Positions 35,189 to 43,491 of a stretch of 45,023 bases of DNA are shown piece after piece. The first letter of the stretch is position 1, and every line of letters starts with the position of its first letter. Origin of the DNA: Flavobacteriaceae bacterium (lineage in GTDB: Bacteria > Bacteroidota > Bacteroidia > Flavobacteriales > Flavobacteriaceae); NCBI GenBank assembly GCA_030835325.1, contig JAURPF010000160.1, positions 1 to 45,023 on the forward strand. The letters are read 5' to 3'. Position numbers and translations under genes: made by a program. The notes under the pieces are model-generated. The model ran no database searches. It was not told the DNA's origin and saw only the letters and a list, made by a program, of their open reading frames with translations.

Positions 35189-36478
35189 ATGTCACACTTA
35201 ATTAACAACTTGCCTTTAGTAATTCAGGATGCCGCTGCGGTTGAAAGTCTTGCTGGTGCGATCAAGGACGACATGGGAATGTTGTGGATGCTATTATCTG
35301 GTATCTTAGTGTTCTTTATGCAAGCAGGTTTTACTTTAGTAGAATCAGGAATGACACGTTCAAAAAATGCAGTAAATATCGCAATGAAAAACTTGCTTGA
35401 TATTGCTGTAGGATCTCTTACCTACTGGTTTGTAGGATACTCTTTAATGTATGGCGACACTTCTAACGGATGGTTTTTCTGGAGTGGAATCATGCAAGGC
35501 GAAGGTGCCGATTTATTCTTCCAAACAATGTTTGCTGCAACTGCTGCGACTATTGTTTCTGGAGCAATTGCTGGAAGAACAAAGTACTCAACGTATGTTA
35601 TCTTTTCAATCGTTATGACTGCCATCATCTACCCAATTGCAGGGGGATGGCAATGGCAAGGATCAGGATGGTTGACGGAGCTAGGCTTTATTGACTTTGC
35701 TGGATCTTCAATCGTTCATGCTGTCGGTGGTTTTGCTGCTTTGGTAGCGGCTTACTTAGTAGGTCCTAGAATTGGAAAATTTGTAGACGGAAAAGTAATG
35801 CCTATTCCGGGTCACAACCAAATATTAGCAACCTTAGGGGTATTCATACTATGGTTAGGATGGTTTGGTTTTAACGGTGGATCTCAACTGGCTTGGGGTG
35901 GAGATGATTCGGTTGCTGCTTCAACAGTAGTACTGATCACGAATCTTGCTGCTGCTGCTGGTGCATTAGGTGCGCTTATCACGACTTGGATCTGGTACGG
36001 AAAACCAAACTTAGCACAATCACTTAACGGTGCTTTGGCTGGGTTGGTAAGTATTACTGCAGGTTGTGGAAACATGACGGCTGGTGGTGCTGTATTAGCG
36101 GGACTTATTGGTGGTGTCATTGTTGTGTTCTCTATCGAAATCATCGAAAAGAAACTCAAAATTGATGATGCTATTGGAGCTGCATCTGTTCACGGAGTTG
36201 TTGGATTTTGGGGTACGATTGTGATCGGGCTTTGGGGTGTAGACGGCGACGATGGACTTGGATTATTCAATGGAGGTGGAGCTGATCAACTTATAGCACA
36301 ACTTACAGGGGGCGTTGCCTATGCTGTTTGGGCTGTTGTTCTTTCGTTTATTGTATTCGGAATCCTCAAGAAAACTGTTGGATTAAGAGTGACAGAAGAA
36401 GAAGAAGTTGCTGGACTTGATATCTCTGAACATGGATCTATTGCTTATCCAGGTAAAAGAGAAAGAGGTCAAGAGTAA
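35189..36478 (+). CDS. amt: Ammonium transporter (Amt family), first copy
   Basis: A 429-residue inner-membrane protein with about 11 helices. The Amt hallmarks are FAATAATIVSGAIAGR, the conserved Asp169 in DFAGSSIVHAVGG, and the twin pore histidines His177 and His335 (AASVHGVVGFWGT). The N-terminal segment (1-30) is longer than in AmtB and hydrophilic, but no clear cleavable signal is seen. The cytosolic tail ends EHGSIAYPGKRERGQE. Encoded after the porin gene and before a terminator, it should import ammonium, probably regulated by the P-II protein encoded next. Confidence 0.95.
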   Translation: MSHLINNLPLVIQDAAAVESLAGAIKDDMGMLWMLLSGILVFFMQAGFTLVESGMTRSKNAVNIAMKNLLDIAVGSLTYWFVGYSLMYGDTSNGWFFWSGIMQGEGADLFFQTMFAATAATIVSGAIAGRTKYSTYVIFSIVMTAIIYPIAGGWQWQGSGWLTELGFIDFAGSSIVHAVGGFAALVAAYLVGPRIGKFVDGKVMPIPGHNQILATLGVFILWLGWFGFNGGSQLAWGGDDSVAASTVVLITNLAAAAGALGALITTWIWYGKPNLAQSLNGALAGLVSITAGCGNMTAGGAVLAGLIGGVIVVFSIEIIEKKLKIDDAIGAASVHGVVGFWGTIVIGLWGVDGDDGLGLFNGGGADQLIAQLTGGVAYAVWAVVLSFIVFGILKKTVGLRVTEEEEVAGLDISEHGSIAYPGKRERGQE

Positions 36479-36549
36479 TTTCAACACAATACTGAGCATT
36501 CAATGCTCTCAAAAAATTAAAAATTAGTTTGTGATTTTTAGTTTGTGTT

Positions 36550-36590
36550 AAAAACCCTAGGAGCCATGTGCTTCTAGGGTTTTTATTTTT
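36550..36590 (+). terminator. Terminator after the first amt gene
   Basis: AAAACCCTAG and CTAGGGTTTT form a perfect 10-bp stem, extended by further pairs around an apical loop, and followed by a T-rich run. It separates the porin-amt unit from the P-II-amt promoter. Confidence 0.85.
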
Positions 36591-36617
36591 AGCTTTTTTA
36601 TGTTATTTGCTTGTTAT

Positions 36618-36637
36618 ACCTTTATTATTTATAGGGT
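36618..36637 (+). promoter_or_regulatory. Distal, degenerate ACC/GGGT site of the P-II-amt operon
   Basis: ACCTTTATTATTTATAGGGT is the weakest of the four sites, centred at about 36627.5. It lies about 52 bp upstream of the proximal site and about 85 bp upstream of the end of the -7 box, the same as in the porin-amt promoter. Confidence 0.4.
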
Positions 36638-36668
36638 AATTTTATTAATATCGCAAAAACACATAACA

Positions 36669-36713
36669 CCCTCCTATAATTTAAGGGGGTATTTATTTTT
36701 TTATATACTTTTG
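36669..36713 (+). promoter_or_regulatory. Proximal ACCC/GGGT site and -7 box of the P-II-amt operon
   Basis: CCCTCCTATAATTTAAGGGGG (36669-36689) is followed after 16 bp by TACTTTTG (36706-36713), a TAnnTTTG match. The site covers the -33 region, where no TTTG box exists. It is centred 34 bp upstream of the end of the -7 box, as in the porin-amt promoter. Confidence 0.55.
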
Positions 36714-36735
36714 AAAAAATTAAAAATTCATTTCA

Positions 36736-37074
36736 ATGAAAAAAGTAGAGGCAATCATTAGAAAATCTAAATTTTCTGCTGTCAAAAAAGCACTGCATGA
36801 TGTCGGTGTCAATTTCTTTTCCTATTGGGACGTCACAGGCCTAGGAAACGAAAAAGAAGGCCATGTTTACAGAGGTGTTTCTTATAGCACCAGTGACATA
36901 CAAAGACGTTACCTATCAATTGTCGTTAATGATGATTTTGAGGAAGTGACCATAAAAGCAATCCTAGAAGCCGCATCGTCTGGAGAGGTTGGTGATGGAA
37001 AAATCTTTGTATCACAGATCGATGAAGTATATAGAATTAGAACCGGCGAAAAAGGCGGAAACACACTAAAATAA
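36736..37074 (+). CDS. P-II family nitrogen regulatory protein with unusual T-loop
   Basis: This 112-residue trimeric signal protein, by family, binds ATP/ADP and 2-oxoglutarate and regulates Amt channels. The fold is clear: MKKVEAIIRKSKF at the start, GDGKIFVSQI (B-loop) and RIRTGEKG (C-loop). The T-loop is diverged: residues 35-40 read GLGNEK, with Glu39 where Gln39 contacts 2-oxoglutarate in E. coli, and HVYRGVSYSTSDIQRRY replaces HTELYRGAEYMVDFLPKVK. Tyr50 aligns with the uridylylation site. The gene lies 5 bp before the second amt, so a GlnK-like role is likely. Effector binding and modification may differ from GlnB/GlnK. Confidence 0.9.
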   Translation: MKKVEAIIRKSKFSAVKKALHDVGVNFFSYWDVTGLGNEKEGHVYRGVSYSTSDIQRRYLSIVVNDDFEEVTIKAILEAASSGEVGDGKIFVSQIDEVYRIRTGEKGGNTLK

Positions 37075-37079
37075 CAACA

Positions 37080-38321
37080 ATGGAATTACTTACAATCAAC
37101 AACGTATGGATGATGATCTGTACGGCACTCGTCTTTTTTATGCATACAGGGTTTGCATTTCTCGAAATCGGACTTACCCGTCAAAAAAACACGATTAATA
37201 TTTTATTTAAAAACATCTTTATTATCACGGTCGGACTTTTACTTTATTATATAGTCGGCTTTAACCTAATGTATCCAGGCGACTTTAATGGTGTCTTTGG
37301 ATTTGCTGGTTTTGGATTAGATGCTCCTTTAGCAGATGGCACATTTGATTTAGCATATAGCGAAGGCTATACTTATTGGACCGATTTCTTATTCCAAGGC
37401 ATGTTTGCAGCAACTGCTGCAACTATTGTTTCGGGTGCTGTTGCAGAGCGCATGAAAATTGGCGCTTTTATGATTTTCACGATCTTATATGTAGGTTTCG
37501 TGTATCCAATTGCAGGTTCTTGGCAATGGGGTGGTGGATTTTTATCTTCATTAACAATTGGAGAAACCGAAGGCTTTTATGACTTTGCAGGTTCTACACT
37601 TGTACACTCCGTTGGTGGGTGGGCTGCTTTAGTCGCTGTTTATCTTTTAGGTTCGCGAATAGGAAAATTTAGCAATGGAATGTCACAGGCAATTCCTGGA
37701 CATAGTATTCCATTGGCAACAGCGGGGGTTCTTATTCTATGGTTGGGTTGGTTTGGTTTTAATGGAGGCTCTGTACTTTCTGCAGATCCAGAAGCTACAT
37801 CCTTAACATTAGTAACGACTTGTTTGGCAGCTGCGGCAGGTGGCGTTATTGCGATGATTACCTCAACAATATTGTATAAAAACTTAGACTTAACAATGTT
37901 TCTAAATGGAATATTAGGAGGTCTTGTAGGGATTACGGCAGGAGCCGATCAAATGAGCCCAGGTGATGCAATCCTAATTGGAGCAATTGCCGGAGCCCTT
38001 ATTGTATTTACTGTGAGTTTAATCGATAAAATTAAGTTAGACGACCCAGTAGGCGCCATAGCTGTACACCTTATTTGCGGAATTTGGGGAACTCTAGCCG
38101 TAGGACTTTTTGGAGCCAAAGCAGGTTTTGATCAATTTGTAATTCAACTCATAGGGGTTTTGTGTTATGCAGTATTTTGTATAGCAACCTCTTTTGTTAT
38201 TATATACGCCTTAAAGAAAACTGTGGGCATCCGAGTTTCGGAACGAGAAGAGCTAGAAGGTCTAGATGCACACGAACATAAAATGGACGCTTACCCAGAT
38301 TTTAGATTAAATGAACATTAA
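37080..38321 (+). CDS. amt: Ammonium transporter (Amt family), second copy
   Basis: This 413-residue inner-membrane protein has about 11 helices, with FAATAATIVSGAVAER, Asp168 in DFAGSTLVHSVGG, and pore histidines His176 and His330 (AIAVHLICGIWGT). It is clearly related to the first Amt but has a shorter N-terminus and an extra loop of about 20 residues (70-98). Its stop is followed by a bidirectional terminator. Coupling to the P-II gene 5 bp upstream is the classic glnK-amtB arrangement. Two Amt paralogues served by one P-II may differ in affinity or in which one P-II gates. Confidence 0.95.
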   Translation: MELLTINNVWMMICTALVFFMHTGFAFLEIGLTRQKNTINILFKNIFIITVGLLLYYIVGFNLMYPGDFNGVFGFAGFGLDAPLADGTFDLAYSEGYTYWTDFLFQGMFAATAATIVSGAVAERMKIGAFMIFTILYVGFVYPIAGSWQWGGGFLSSLTIGETEGFYDFAGSTLVHSVGGWAALVAVYLLGSRIGKFSNGMSQAIPGHSIPLATAGVLILWLGWFGFNGGSVLSADPEATSLTLVTTCLAAAAGGVIAMITSTILYKNLDLTMFLNGILGGLVGITAGADQMSPGDAILIGAIAGALIVFTVSLIDKIKLDDPVGAIAVHLICGIWGTLAVGLFGAKAGFDQFVIQLIGVLCYAVFCIATSFVIIYALKKTVGIRVSEREELEGLDAHEHKMDAYPDFRLNEH

Positions 38322-38344
38322 TCAACTCATTTAATTAGTCAACA

Positions 38345-38377
38345 AAAAGCCTCTAAAAACAATTTAGAGGCTTTTTA
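38345..38377. terminator. Bidirectional terminator between amt and ppc
   Basis: AAAAAGCCTCTAAA and TTTAGAGGCTTTTT form a near-perfect 13-bp stem with a short loop, with A- and T-runs on either side, between convergent genes. Confidence 0.9.
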
Positions 38378-38397
38378 ATTTAATATAACTTTTAATT

Positions 38398-40977
38398 TTA
38401 TGCAGAGTTTCGGCTCGCATTGATATTTCCAAACAAAGAGCGCATTACGATTTTTTCATACGTTTGGATTTGAGATTCGTCTCTAGGCGTTTCTTTTTCT
38501 AGTTCCTGAATTTTCTTTAAAGCATATTGTTGAATCGTTAATAAGGGCAAAACAATTGATTCTCTAACCGAAATTGAAGCCTTCCCAGCAGGTTCTCCCT
38601 GCATCAATTCATCATAGCCCGTTAACTTTAATAACAAGCGTTTTGTAGTAACATATTCGCTATAAATCACATTCCAAAAAGCACCGTATTCGGGGTCTTC
38701 AGACATGTACTTTGTCAAATCAAAAAATGATTTTGACAAGGACATCATACTGTTTTCAATGAGGGTTTTGAAAAAATCTGAGGTTTCAAACAAGCGCTGA
38801 GCTTTGTCAAATTCGCCAATGTCTTCGTAATGTTTGAGAGCTGTTCCAACCCCAAAAAATCCTGGAACATTTTGTTTCAATTGACTCCAAGACCCTACAA
38901 ATGGGATGGCACGTAAATCTTCAAACACCAAGCCTTCTGATTTTCCTCGTTTTGATGGGCGACTCCCAATATTTGTTTTTGCATAAAACTTCAACGTACT
39001 CATATGTTCTAAGTAAGGTATAAACTTTGGATGGGCTTTAAAGTCAACATACGCTTCATAACTCAATTTAGACAACTGCGCCATGACCTCCCTGTTTTCA
39101 GGTGTCATTCTAAGGTCTTTATCGCTAAGGCTATTGTGAATTCCAGAGCTAATCAATTGTTCTAGATTGTATTGTGAAGACTCTAACGTTCCAAAATTTG
39201 AGCTGATTGTCTGTCCTTGTATTGTAAGTTGCACTTCTTTGTCTTCGATTGTAGGGCCTAAAGAGGCGTAAAAATTATGTGTTTTACCGCCACCCCTTGC
39301 AGGTGGTCCGCCACGGCCATCAAAGAAAATAACGGTAATATCGTGCTTTCTAGATATCGCTGTTAGCAATTCTTTTGCCTTATAAATTGCCCAGTTGGCC
39401 ATTAAATACCCTCCATCTTTTGTGCCATCACTAAACCCAAGCATTATGGTTTGTCTGTTGCCACGCGCTTCTAGATGGGCTCTATAATTAAGATTCGAAT
39501 ACAACTCTTCCATTACGGAAGGGGCATTTTCTAAGTCAGTAATTGTCTCAAAAAGAGGGGCTATATCAACGGTTAATTCGTCCCCGAACGCCACTAGCTT
39601 TAGCATGGCATATAATTGCATGACATTAAGTGTGGTTTGATTGTTACTAATAATATAGCGGTTGGCAGCTTTCTCGCCATTGGTGTGCTGTATCGATTTG
39701 AGCGCCTCCATTGTTTTAAGCGCCTTCAAAGTATTCTTGTCTGAAATTAACGACAAATCAAGAGATCCTTTTATTTTTGAAAGAATTTCAACCTGATCGG
39801 CTTCTGTTAAGCTGTGGTAGTTTTTAGGAAACACTTTACTTCCACTTTCTATCAACGCATCCACCATATCATTAAACACTTTGTTGTGTTCACGACTGTC
39901 TTGACGAATGTCTAAGGTAGAAAAATGAAATCCAAATAAATGAATTTTATTTAACAGACTGTTCACTTCAGAGGCATAAAGAGATTGGTGTTTTTCAACA
40001 ACAATCGATTTAATAGCCTTTAACTCTGTTGTTAAATGCTCTAAAGTTAAGGTCGATTTTTTATTGGTGATAATCTTATAGAGCTCTGCCTCTAATGCTA
40101 TTACGCGATCTTCGACTCCCGCAAAAGACAATTTTCTTTTAAGCTTGCGGAGGTCACGATAATAATTTTTTATGATGGTTTCACGAAGTCTCGCAGCTAC
40201 CTTGAGCGTAATTTCTGGAGTTACAAACGGGTTCCCGTCTCTGTCGCCTCCTGGCCAAAACCCAATATTAATAATATCATTATCAATATGCTTACCATTA
40301 AAAATATTTTGTTGAATGTAATCATAAACTGTCCCAAAAGACTTGTAAAACACATTCTCTAAGTACCAAATCAAACTCACTGCCTCATCGTAAGGCGTGG
40401 GTTTGGATTGTTTAAAGAAAGGCGTTTTACCGAGTTGCGCTAAGAGTTCGTTGATGCGAAACAAATCATTTTCGCGAATGGCTTCTGTCAAATCTGTGAT
40501 GATTCCCAATACAGAACCTGGGTAAAATTGCGTGGGGTGTGCTGTTAACACAATACGTACTTTAAATTCTTCTAAGCATTTTTGAAGCTTTTCTAATTTA
40601 TTTTCAGATGTCGCTACTTCTTTTAAGCTTCGCAGAGTTCCTATTCCGTCCATGTTGTTTACAATAGGAAATGCCGCATCTTCGATGGCATCAAATAACA
40701 CCACTTGACGCTCTATATACTGTATGAAACGAAACAATAAATTGATCTGACTTTTTGGGGTACGCCTTGCTTGGTATTTTTTAAAAAATGAATTAACGAT
40801 AGTCGTTGGGTCTTCATTGTTAGCAAATCCCTTTTGACAGGTTTCAAAAAAAAGTGGCAGTAAAGCACCTGTTTTGGTAATGGAATCAAACGGTAAAGTC
40901 ATAAATATACTGTTGTATATTTGATATTTTGATAATACATTTTGGTTGAACCTGGTGATTTTTGGTTGTGTAGACAT
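38398..40977 (-). CDS. ppc: Phosphoenolpyruvate carboxylase, divergent Bacteroidetes type
   Basis: This 859-residue cytosolic enzyme makes oxaloacetate from PEP and bicarbonate. Visible motifs: VLTAHPTQFYPG with catalytic His147 (canonical HPTE, here HPTQ), GGDRDGNPFVTPE (243-255), MLGFSDGTKDGGYLMA (512-527) and FFDGRGGPPARGGG (551-564). In E. coli the last motif is FHGRGGTIGRGGG, so the PEP-contacting His is Asp553 here. The C-terminus ends NASRNSA in place of the usual RNTG. These changes probably mark a subfamily, not damage, since the frame is intact and the length normal. It would replenish the oxaloacetate drained by amino acid synthesis. Confidence 0.93.
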   Translation of the reverse strand: MSTQPKITRFNQNVLSKYQIYNSIFMTLPFDSITKTGALLPLFFETCQKGFANNEDPTTIVNSFFKKYQARRTPKSQINLLFRFIQYIERQVVLFDAIEDAAFPIVNNMDGIGTLRSLKEVATSENKLEKLQKCLEEFKVRIVLTAHPTQFYPGSVLGIITDLTEAIRENDLFRINELLAQLGKTPFFKQSKPTPYDEAVSLIWYLENVFYKSFGTVYDYIQQNIFNGKHIDNDIINIGFWPGGDRDGNPFVTPEITLKVAARLRETIIKNYYRDLRKLKRKLSFAGVEDRVIALEAELYKIITNKKSTLTLEHLTTELKAIKSIVVEKHQSLYASEVNSLLNKIHLFGFHFSTLDIRQDSREHNKVFNDMVDALIESGSKVFPKNYHSLTEADQVEILSKIKGSLDLSLISDKNTLKALKTMEALKSIQHTNGEKAANRYIISNNQTTLNVMQLYAMLKLVAFGDELTVDIAPLFETITDLENAPSVMEELYSNLNYRAHLEARGNRQTIMLGFSDGTKDGGYLMANWAIYKAKELLTAISRKHDITVIFFDGRGGPPARGGGKTHNFYASLGPTIEDKEVQLTIQGQTISSNFGTLESSQYNLEQLISSGIHNSLSDKDLRMTPENREVMAQLSKLSYEAYVDFKAHPKFIPYLEHMSTLKFYAKTNIGSRPSKRGKSEGLVFEDLRAIPFVGSWSQLKQNVPGFFGVGTALKHYEDIGEFDKAQRLFETSDFFKTLIENSMMSLSKSFFDLTKYMSEDPEYGAFWNVIYSEYVTTKRLLLKLTGYDELMQGEPAGKASISVRESIVLPLLTIQQYALKKIQELEKETPRDESQIQTYEKIVMRSLFGNINASRNSA

Positions 40978-41001
40978 TAATTCAATTCATTTATTTGGCC
41001 T

Positions 41002-41009
41002 CAAAATTA
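41002..41009 (-). promoter_or_regulatory. Probable -7 box of ppc
   Basis: Minus-strand TAATTTTG matches TAnnTTTG, 25 bp upstream of the ppc start. No TTTG -33 box was seen. Confidence 0.45.
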
Positions 41010-41222
41010 CTAAAGCATCATCAATTCTCATCTATAAAACTGGAATTTTTACGAATTTTTATATATTGACTGGCTTCTCAAGGCGAAATCTTAGCAAAGA
41101 AGATAAAATGTTCAATATTTTTTAGCGATATCTAAAAATTTAACCGGTTGTTTACTTATTTGTATCGATAAATCGTCTGACTTACTGTAAATTTAGACTT
41201 TCTAATTGCTATCTCTTTTTTT

Positions 41223-41693
41223 ATGATTGAAATCGAACGTAAATTTTTGGTAAACTCCAACGACTATCGCGCAAAAGCATCTTCAGTCATTACGATTACT
41301 CAAGGCTATCTAAATTCCGACCCCGAACGATCGGTCAGAATTCGACTCACAGATCAAACAGCATTTATCACTGTAAAAGGAAAAAGCAATGAAAGTGGAC
41401 TGAGTCGATTTGAATGGGAAAAAGAACTTTCTAAAACAGAGGCAGAAGCACTTCTAAAACATTGTGAAAAAACCATTATTAGCAAAACTCGTTATGAAGT
41501 TCCTGTGGGGGCTCATTTGTTTGAAGTGGATGAATTTTTAGGTGCCAACAAAGGCTTGGTTGTGGCTGAGATTGAACTTGGTTCGGAGGATGAAACATTC
41601 TCCAAACCCGATTGGCTTGGGGAAGAAGTAACGGGAACGACAAAATATTACAATTCCAACCTCAGCAATACCCCTTTTTGCGATTGGAAGTGA
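41223..41693 (+). CDS. CYTH-domain (triphosphate tunnel) protein
   Basis: This 156-residue protein of the CYTH/triphosphate tunnel metalloenzyme fold begins with the ExExK motif (MIEIERKFLV: Glu3, Glu5, Lys7) and has alternating basic and acidic strands RSVRIRLTDQ, FITVKGK, FEWEKEL, RYEVP and VAEIELGSE lining the tunnel. Bacterial relatives of this length are usually inorganic triphosphatases; adenylate cyclase or thiamine-triphosphatase activity is also known in the fold. Cytosolic, no partner domain. The next gene starts 74 bp downstream. Confidence 0.88.
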   Translation: MIEIERKFLVNSNDYRAKASSVITITQGYLNSDPERSVRIRLTDQTAFITVKGKSNESGLSRFEWEKELSKTEAEALLKHCEKTIISKTRYEVPVGAHLFEVDEFLGANKGLVVAEIELGSEDETFSKPDWLGEEVTGTTKYYNSNLSNTPFCDWK

Positions 41694-41766
41694 TTGCGTA
41701 ATTAGCATTAAAATGCGTGTAAAATTATTATATTCGCAACTTAAGTCGATTTTAAAAACCATACAA

Positions 41767-43320
41767 ATGAACACAAACTCAAGTGATTTTAAAATTCAAG
41801 ACGTACTGGATGCTCTTGGTGTAAAAGACATAAATTTAGGAACGTCCACGGGTACAAATAGTTTTTCTAACGGCACTAGTATCGATAGTTTTTCTCCTGT
41901 CGATGGCAAGAAAATTGGGCGTGTCATTTGCACGTCTAAAGAAGATTATGAGGTGGTAATGACGGCAGCAACAGCGGCGTTTCCTGAGTGGCGAGCAATG
42001 CCTGCACCTCAGCGTGGCGAAATTGTACGTCAATTTGGAAATAAACTAAGAGATTTAAAAGAGCCCCTTGGAAAATTAGTGTCTTATGAAATGGGAAAGT
42101 CTTTGCAAGAAGGCTACGGTGAAGTTCAAGAAATGATTGACATCTGTGATTTTGCGGTAGGGTTGTCGCGACAATTGAACGGACAAACGATTCCTTCAGA
42201 GCGTCCTGGTCATGTCATGCGTGAGCAATGGCACCCGATTGGCGTGGTGGGGATTATTTCGGCGTTTAATTTTCCTGTTGCTGTATGGGCGTGGAATACG
42301 GCACTGGCGTGGGTTTGCGGCGATGTCTGTGTATGGAAAGGCTCTGAAAAAGCACCTCTGTGTGTTATTGCTTGTCAAAATATTATTGCCGAAATTTTAA
42401 AACAAAACAACTTGCCAGAAGGAATTTCATGTATTATCAATGGCGATTTTACCGTTGGAGAACTGATGACTACCGATACCAGAATCCCTTTAGTATCTGC
42501 AACGGGCTCTACCAGAATGGGGAGAATTGTTGGGGCTACTGTTGCTAAGCGTTTTGGAAAATCGCTCCTAGAGTTAGGGGGCAACAATGCCATTATTATT
42601 GCTCCAACAGCAGATTTAAAAGTGGTCGTGCCTGGCGCTGTATTTGGAGCTGTAGGTACCTGTGGTCAGCGTTGTACTTCGACTCGCCGACTCATTATTC
42701 ACGAGTCTGTATATGACAAAGTAAGAGATGCAATTGTGGGGGCTTATCGACAATTGATCATAGGAAATCCTTTGGATGAGAAAAACCATATTGGACCTTT
42801 AATCGATCAGGATTCTGTAAACACGTATTTAGCAGCTATTGAAAAAGCAAAAGCCGAAGGTGGCACTATGTTGGTTGATGGCGGTGTTTTAGAGGGCGAG
42901 GGCTATGAAAGTGGCTGCTATGTAAAACCTGCCATTATTGAGGCTGAAAACCATTTTGAAATTGTGCAACACGAAACCTTTGCACCAATTTTATACTTAA
43001 TGAAATATTCTGGAGGCGTAGAAAACGCCATCCAAATACAAAATGGAGTTGCGCAAGGATTGTCTTCTGCGATTATGACCAACGAGCTGAAAGAAGCCGA
43101 AAAATTCTTGTCTTATGCCGGCTCAGATTGTGGTATCGCGAATGTAAATATTGGCACTTCTGGTGCCGAAATTGGTGGTGCTTTTGGCGGTGAAAAAGAA
43201 ACAGGAGGTGGACGCGAGTCGGGTTCAGATGCTTGGAAGGTATACATGAGACGCCAAACAAATACCATTAATTATTCGGATGAATTGCCCTTGGCACAAG
43301 GAATTAAATTCGATTTATAA
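41767..43320 (+). CDS. Aldehyde dehydrogenase, ALDH7 (aminoadipate-semialdehyde dehydrogenase-like)
   Basis: A 517-residue NAD-dependent dehydrogenase. ALDH7-type signatures include AFNFPVAVWAWNTALAW (Asn168), LLELGGNNAIIIAP (Glu269) and GTCGQRCTSTRR with nucleophile Cys303. I start at ATG 41767 (MNTNSSDFKIQDVLDALG) rather than at an in-frame codon 18 positions upstream that does not resemble the family. The ALDH7 group oxidises alpha-aminoadipate semialdehyde in lysine breakdown, but the substrate here is inferred from resemblance and no lysine-pathway genes are nearby. It is followed by a strong terminator. Confidence 0.92.
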   Translation: MNTNSSDFKIQDVLDALGVKDINLGTSTGTNSFSNGTSIDSFSPVDGKKIGRVICTSKEDYEVVMTAATAAFPEWRAMPAPQRGEIVRQFGNKLRDLKEPLGKLVSYEMGKSLQEGYGEVQEMIDICDFAVGLSRQLNGQTIPSERPGHVMREQWHPIGVVGIISAFNFPVAVWAWNTALAWVCGDVCVWKGSEKAPLCVIACQNIIAEILKQNNLPEGISCIINGDFTVGELMTTDTRIPLVSATGSTRMGRIVGATVAKRFGKSLLELGGNNAIIIAPTADLKVVVPGAVFGAVGTCGQRCTSTRRLIIHESVYDKVRDAIVGAYRQLIIGNPLDEKNHIGPLIDQDSVNTYLAAIEKAKAEGGTMLVDGGVLEGEGYESGCYVKPAIIEAENHFEIVQHETFAPILYLMKYSGGVENAIQIQNGVAQGLSSAIMTNELKEAEKFLSYAGSDCGIANVNIGTSGAEIGGAFGGEKETGGGRESGSDAWKVYMRRQTNTINYSDELPLAQGIKFDL

Positions 43321-43342
43321 GCTGTTTTTAGCTTACAGGACT

Positions 43343-43376
43343 AAAAAGTCACAACCCTTGGTTGTGACTTTTTTTT
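43343..43376 (+). terminator. Terminator after the ALDH7 gene, copy 1 of a repeated element
   Basis: AAAAAGTCACAACC and GGTTGTGACTTTTT form a perfect 14-bp stem with a CTT loop and a T-run. With its upstream flank (from 43331), it is similar to a second element at 44298-44343 after aqpZ. Confidence 0.9.
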
Positions 43377-43491
43377 ATTTTGGGGTCAAATGGTATATAG
43401 TACCGAAATAAACGCAAGTCTGCGGTTGTTTCACGCTAGACATTATTAAAATAATACACGTTTATAAACAATTAACCCTAAATAGAAAATT

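Noticed and set aside
35422-36159. Minus-strand open frames inside the first amt gene
   Set aside because: They lie opposite conserved membrane helices and their translations look like no known protein.
43391-43403. Palindrome GGTATATAGTACC upstream of aqpZ
   Set aside because: Short, single copy, and not placed with any recognisable promoter box, so operator status could not be supported.
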